7,579 nucleotides of DNA from Xanthobacteraceae bacterium (GTDB lineage: Bacteria > Pseudomonadota > Alphaproteobacteria > Rhizobiales > Xanthobacteraceae), in the NCBI GenBank assembly GCA_030044035.1, contig JASHWN010000456.1, positions 1 to 7,579 on the forward strand, read 5' to 3'. Position numbers and translations under genes: made by a program. The notes beneath the pieces are model-generated. The model searched no databases. It was not told where the DNA came from and saw nothing but the letters and a program-made list of their open reading frames with translations. Positions 4,542 to 7,579 of this stretch are shown piece by piece. Positions within the stretch are counted from its first letter, which is position 1. Each line of letters opens with the position of its first letter.

Positions 4542-6221
4542 GTGTACGACATTGTCATCCGCAACGGCCTCCTGTTCGACGGCGACGGCAATCCCGGATT
4601 TGCCGCCGACCTCGCCATCGCCGACGGCCGCATCGCCGCAATAACCCCCCACCCTTCCCTCCCCCGCCTGCGGGGGAGGGTTATTCAGTCTTCCCTCCCC
4701 CGCTTGCGGGGGAGGGCTAGGGAGGGGGCCAGTGGTGCGAAAAAAGTCATCGATGCCGACGGCCTCGCGGTGGCGCCCGGCTTCATCGACATCAAGACCC
4801 ATTCCGACTTCACGCTGCCGATCAATCCCAAGGCCGAGAGCAAGGTGCGCCAGGGCGTCACCACCGAGATCGTCGGCCATTGCGGCTTTTCGGTCGCGCC
4901 GGTGCTGCCCGGCAAGGTCGATCTGCTTGAAGGTTATTTGAGTCCGAGCGCGCCGTGGCTGCCGTTTCGCGAAACCAGCTTCCCCGATTACCTGAATAGC
5001 TTTCCGCCGACCGCGGTGAACGCCGGCATGCTGGTCGGCCACAACACGCTGCGCCTGATGGTGATGGGCATGGCGGAACGTCCGCCCGGCGCGGCCGAGC
5101 TGCAACAGATGATCGCGCTTCTCGAGGAGGCGTTGGACGCCGGCGCGCTCGGCCTGTCGTCGGGCTTGTTCACGCCGCCGGGCTCGTATGCGGCGCCCGC
5201 CGAAATGATCGCGCTCGGCCACGTTCTGGCGCGCCACAATGCCGGCTATTTCACGCACTTGCGCGATGAATCGAACAAAGTGCTCGAGGCGCTGGCGGAA
5301 GCGATCGACGTCGCCGCGCAATGCCGGGTCCACGTCGAGATCGTGCATTTCAAATGCTCGGGCACCGACAATTGGGGCAAGGCCAACACGGCGTTGGCAA
5401 TGATCGCCGACGCCAAGGCGCGCGGGCTCGACGTCGATTGCGACTCCTACCCGTACGATGCCGGCTCCAATCCACTGAAGAATCTGCTGCCGCCATGGGT
5501 GCAGGCCGGCGGCGTCGAGGCGATGCTGGCGCGGCTGGCCGAGCCGGCGACGCGCGGCAAAATTCGCGACGGCATCGCGCAAGACGGCCTCAACAATTGG
5601 GGCAAGATCCCGTCATGGCACGCGGTAACGATTTCGATCTCGCCGCATCTGCCGTACTGCGCCGGCAAGACCATCGCGGCGCTCGCCGCCGAACGCGCCT
5701 GCGATCCGATCGACGCGTTGTGTGACTATCTGATCGCCGACCGTGGCGCGACGCGCGTGCTGGTCGCCGCGATCTCGGAAGACGACATCCGCAGCATCGT
5801 GGCGTCGGAAGCGGCGCTGGTCGGCTCCGACGGCAATTGCGTGGCGCCCTACGGTGTCGTCGGCCAGGGTCTGCCGCATCCGCGGTTCTACGGCACGTTT
5901 CCGCGGGTTCTGGCGCGTTATGCGCGCGAGCAAAACCTGCTGCCGCTGCCCCGCGCCATCCACAAGATGACCGGCGCCACCGCGCGCGCCTTGAAGCTCA
6001 AGGACCGCGGGTTTTTGCGCCAAGATTTTTGCGCCGACATCGTCATCTTCGATCCGGATGATTTCGCCGACCGCGCCACGTATGCCGAGCCGCACCAATT
6101 CCCGAGCGGCGCGCGCACCACCGTGATCGTCAACGGCACGCTCGTGGTCGAGAACGCCACGCATACCGGCGCGCTGCCCGGCAAAGTGCTGCGGCGCGAC
6201 GCCGGCGGCGCGGTCGGGTAA
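4542..6221 (+). CDS. N-acyl-D-amino-acid deacylase-type amidohydrolase
   Basis: A 559-residue cytosolic metal-dependent hydrolase of the D-aminoacylase branch (COG3653-like), expected to release D-amino acids or related products from N-acyl compounds. In order: N-terminal beta-domain YDIVIRNGLLFDGDG, PGFIDIKTHSD (79-89), GVTTEIVGHCGFS with Cys114, FTHLRDES with His239, EIVHFKCSG with His269, DSYPYDAGS, and VGSDGNC with Asp430. As I recall, these match Cys96, His220, His250 and Asp366 of Alcaligenes D-aminoacylase, and the 30-residue His-His spacing is kept. The first His of the usual HxH is Lys85. Residues 35-66 are an in-frame palindromic-repeat insertion. GTG 4542 is preferred because homology begins there, though no clear ribosome-binding site is visible. 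The C-terminal FDP..F and TVIVNG strands are complete. Confidence 0.88.
   Translation: MYDIVIRNGLLFDGDGNPGFAADLAIADGRIAAITPHPSLPRLRGRVIQSSLPRLRGRAREGASGAKKVIDADGLAVAPGFIDIKTHSDFTLPINPKAESKVRQGVTTEIVGHCGFSVAPVLPGKVDLLEGYLSPSAPWLPFRETSFPDYLNSFPPTAVNAGMLVGHNTLRLMVMGMAERPPGAAELQQMIALLEEALDAGALGLSSGLFTPPGSYAAPAEMIALGHVLARHNAGYFTHLRDESNKVLEALAEAIDVAAQCRVHVEIVHFKCSGTDNWGKANTALAMIADAKARGLDVDCDSYPYDAGSNPLKNLLPPWVQAGGVEAMLARLAEPATRGKIRDGIAQDGLNNWGKIPSWHAVTISISPHLPYCAGKTIAALAAERACDPIDALCDYLIADRGATRVLVAAISEDDIRSIVASEAALVGSDGNCVAPYGVVGQGLPHPRFYGTFPRVLARYAREQNLLPLPRAIHKMTGATARALKLKDRGFLRQDFCADIVIFDPDDFADRATYAEPHQFPSGARTTVIVNGTLVVENATHTGALPGKVLRRDAGGAVG
4644..4739. repeat. In-frame double palindromic repeat inside the amidohydrolase
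   Basis: Two near-identical 24-nt palindromes, CCCTCCCCCGC-NN-GCGGGGGAGGG, lie at 4657-4680 (loop CT) and 4693-4716 (loop TT), 36 nt apart. C/T-rich lead-in and G-rich tail (CTAGGGAGGGGG) complete the element. It is translated as two 12-residue units starting SLPRLRGR, between the DGRIAAI strand and KVIDADG of the host enzyme, where relatives have only a few linking residues. The unit is a type normally found between genes. Confidence 0.85.
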
Positions 6222-6313
6222 CGCCTCGCCGGTTCCCCGTCGAATTAACGCCCGAGCGCGGTGTTCTCGCAGGCAACAGCGCGGCGCCAAGAAGGCGCGC
6301 GGAAGGAATGATC

Positions 6314-6607
6314 ATGACCAGGACCGTCACAAACTTGCTGTTCGCGATCGCGGCCTTCGCAGCTGCCGTATGGCTCAAAGCACCGGCCGCGCACGCTTTC
6401 GGCGATGCGCCGTGGTGCGCGGTGATCGAGCTCGGCAACGACGATTCCTATTGGGATTGCCAGTACCGCACCGTGGAGGAATGCGTGCCGCACATCCTCG
6501 CCGGCAACCGCGGCGGCTGCAACGTCAACCCGTGGCCGGCCCCGCAGGCCGCACCGGCGCACACCGCGCTGCGCAAGCGCCATGAAAGGCATCATGTGCG
6601 TCAATAA
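6314..6607 (+). CDS. Small secreted protein, DUF3551-like
   Basis: A 97-residue exported protein. The signal peptide runs from TRTVTNLLF through an Ala-rich core to a likely AHA cleavage site (about residues 26-28). The mature part shows the DUF3551 pattern: PWCAVIELG, then a short loop to WDCQY, then TVEECVPHILAGNRGGCNVNPW, giving four cysteines suited to two disulfides. After the conserved block the C-terminal 22 residues are Pro/Ala-rich and then basic and His-rich (RKRHERHH). The function of DUF3551 proteins is unknown. AAGGA (6303-6307) directly abuts an ATG at 6308 but is 6 nt from the in-frame ATG at 6314, so 6314 is taken as the start. The gene converges on mrp/apbC across a long palindrome. 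Confidence 0.8.
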   Translation: MTRTVTNLLFAIAAFAAAVWLKAPAAHAFGDAPWCAVIELGNDDSYWDCQYRTVEECVPHILAGNRGGCNVNPWPAPQAAPAHTALRKRHERHHVRQ

Positions 6608-6624
6608 TGCGAAGCCGCTATTTT

Positions 6625-6730
6625 GATCGTCATTCCGGATCGCCGCGAAGCGGCGAGTCCGGAATCCATAACCCCCTGCGCTGGGGTTATGGATTCCGGG
6701 TTCCTCGCTTCGCTCGGCCCCGGAATGACG
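6625..6730. repeat. Nested dispersed palindrome between convergent genes
   Basis: Outer arms CGTCATTCCGG (6628-6638) and CCGGAATGACG (6720-6730) enclose an inner perfect 17-bp hairpin: CCGGAATCCATAACCCC (6659-6675) with its complement (6683-6699) and a 7-nt loop. It lies 17 nt after the DUF3551-like stop and 7 nt before the mrp/apbC stop on the other strand. The position suits a two-way transcript end. Its ends match the element at 4337-4425. Confidence 0.8.
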
Positions 6731-6737
6731 AAATCGC

Positions 6738-7579
6738 CTACGCCTCGATGACGATCTTCGGCGCCGGGCGGCTGGCGCCTTGGAGGCCGCTGCGTACGCG
6801 CTCCGCAATGTCGCGATAAATTTTGGCGTGCGGGCCGTCCGGTGCGACGGCGACGACCGGCAGGCCGGCGTCGGATTTTTCGCGGATCTCCATGTCGAGC
6901 GGCACTTCGCCCAAAAACGGCACGTCGAGCCGCTCGGCTTCGTGCCGCGCGCCGCCGTGGCCGAAAATGTCGGAGCGCTCGCCGCAATGCGGGCAGGCGA
7001 AGTAGCTCATGTTCTCGACAATGCCGAGCACCGGCACGTTGACGCGGCGGAACATGGCGATGCCGCGCCGCGCGTCGATCAGCGCGAGGTCCTGCGGCGT
7101 CGACACGATCACCGCGCCCTTGAGCGGCACCTGCTGCGCCATGGTGAGCTGCGCATCGCCGGTCCCCGGCGGCATGTCGACCACCATGACGTCGAGCGTG
7201 CCCCATTCGACGTCGCGCAGCATTTGCGTGATCGCCGACATCACCATCGGGCCGCGCCAGATCATCGGCGTCTCCTCGTCGATGAGGAAGCCGATCGACA
7301 TGATTGCCATGCCGTGGCGCGCGATCGGCTTGAGCCGGGTGCCGCCGAGCGTTTGCGGCCGCTCGCGGATGGCGAGCAGTTTCGGCATCGAGGGCCCGTA
7401 AATGTCGGCATCGAGAATGCCGACCTTGAGCCCGAGATCGCGCAAGCCCAGCGCGAGATTGACCGCGGTAGTGGATTTGCCGACGCCGCCCTTGCCGGAG
7501 GCGACCGCGATGACCGCCTCGACGCCCGGAATGCCGGCCGGCGAGGTCGCCGCCGCATGGCCGCCGGGCTGCGCCCTCG
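6738..7579 (-). CDS. mrp: Mrp/ApbC/NBP35-type Fe-S carrier P-loop ATPase, 5' end outside window
   Basis: A dimeric P-loop ATPase that carries and transfers iron-sulfur clusters to apoproteins in the cytosol. The gene runs off the right edge, leaving about 279 C-terminal residues. Seen directly: deviant Walker A SGKGGVGKST (7470-7499), LDADIYGPSMP after it, the Walker B region VVDMPPGTGDAQLT, STPQDLALIDARRG, and the NMSYFACPHCGER segment with the bridging-cluster CxxC at 6984-6995. All are diagnostic of Mrp/ApbC rather than ParA or MinD. The internal TTG at 7445 is not a start, because the P-loop lies upstream of it in frame. The visible part opens with an Ala/Pro/Gly-rich linker; the usual N-terminal DUF59/MIP18 domain would lie beyond the edge. 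The stop TAG at 6738-6740 is 7 nt from the palindrome shared with the convergent gene. Confidence 0.96.
   Translation of the reverse strand, partial: RAQPGGHAAATSPAGIPGVEAVIAVASGKGGVGKSTTAVNLALGLRDLGLKVGILDADIYGPSMPKLLAIRERPQTLGGTRLKPIARHGMAIMSIGFLIDEETPMIWRGPMVMSAITQMLRDVEWGTLDVMVVDMPPGTGDAQLTMAQQVPLKGAVIVSTPQDLALIDARRGIAMFRRVNVPVLGIVENMSYFACPHCGERSDIFGHGGARHEAERLDVPFLGEVPLDMEIREKSDAGLPVVAVAPDGPHAKIYRDIAERVRSGLQGASRPAPKIVIEA

Noticed and set aside
4657..4716. CRISPR-like reading of the two spaced palindromes
   Set aside because: Only two units with a 12-nt gap, translated in frame, and no cas genes; a dispersed palindromic element explains it.
4515..5582. 355-codon minus-strand open frame opposite the amidohydrolase
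   Set aside because: Antisense shadow; low-complexity Arg/Gln/Val composition and full overlap with a well-supported enzyme gene.

Overview
The window reads as chromosomal DNA from a GC-rich alphaproteobacterium of the Bradyrhizobium / Rhodopseudomonas / Xanthobacteraceae type. The evidence is high third-position GC, a Bug-family solute-binding protein, small secreted proteins resembling the GCG_CRPN and DUF3551 families, and intergenic palindromes of kinds common in that order (CGTCATTCCGG...CCGGAATGACG; GGCGGATTACG; CCCTCCCCCGC...GCGGGGGAGGG). The assignment is an inference from sequence style; there is no rRNA or other marker gene here.

Layout, left to right. A 70-aa helical protein (22-234) is followed by a repeat-bearing spacer, an AT-rich promoter-like patch with a 17-bp dyad, a 22-aa leader ORF (475-543), and an overlapping SAM-dependent methyltransferase (531-1286). 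About 500 bp without a convincing gene follows, with a hairpin, a palindromic repeat and a protein-like but broken-looking minus-strand stretch. Then come a small secreted Cys-rich protein (1783-1986), a dispersed palindrome, and an exported Bug-type (tripartite tricarboxylate transporter) binding protein (2283-3275). Two more members of the helical family seen at the left edge follow (3295-3489 and 3657-3887). Next are an Flp pilin (4109-4273), a hairpin, a dispersed palindrome, an N-acyl-D-amino-acid deacylase-type amidohydrolase (4542-6221) and a DUF3551-like secreted protein (6314-6607). A long nested palindrome separates that gene from the convergent, 5'-truncated mrp/apbC gene, which runs off the right edge.

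No single operon or defence system is evident; most genes are monocistronic and separated by repeats. The binding protein and the amidohydrolase could both serve uptake and use of organic acids or N-acylated amino acids, but they are about 1.3 kb apart with unrelated small genes between. The two strongest observations are: (i) three divergent paralogues of one short helical family within 3.9 kb, aligning without gaps over 38 residues with eight invariant positions; and (ii) a double copy of a palindromic intergenic repeat sitting in frame inside the amidohydrolase and adding about 30 residues to its N-terminal region.
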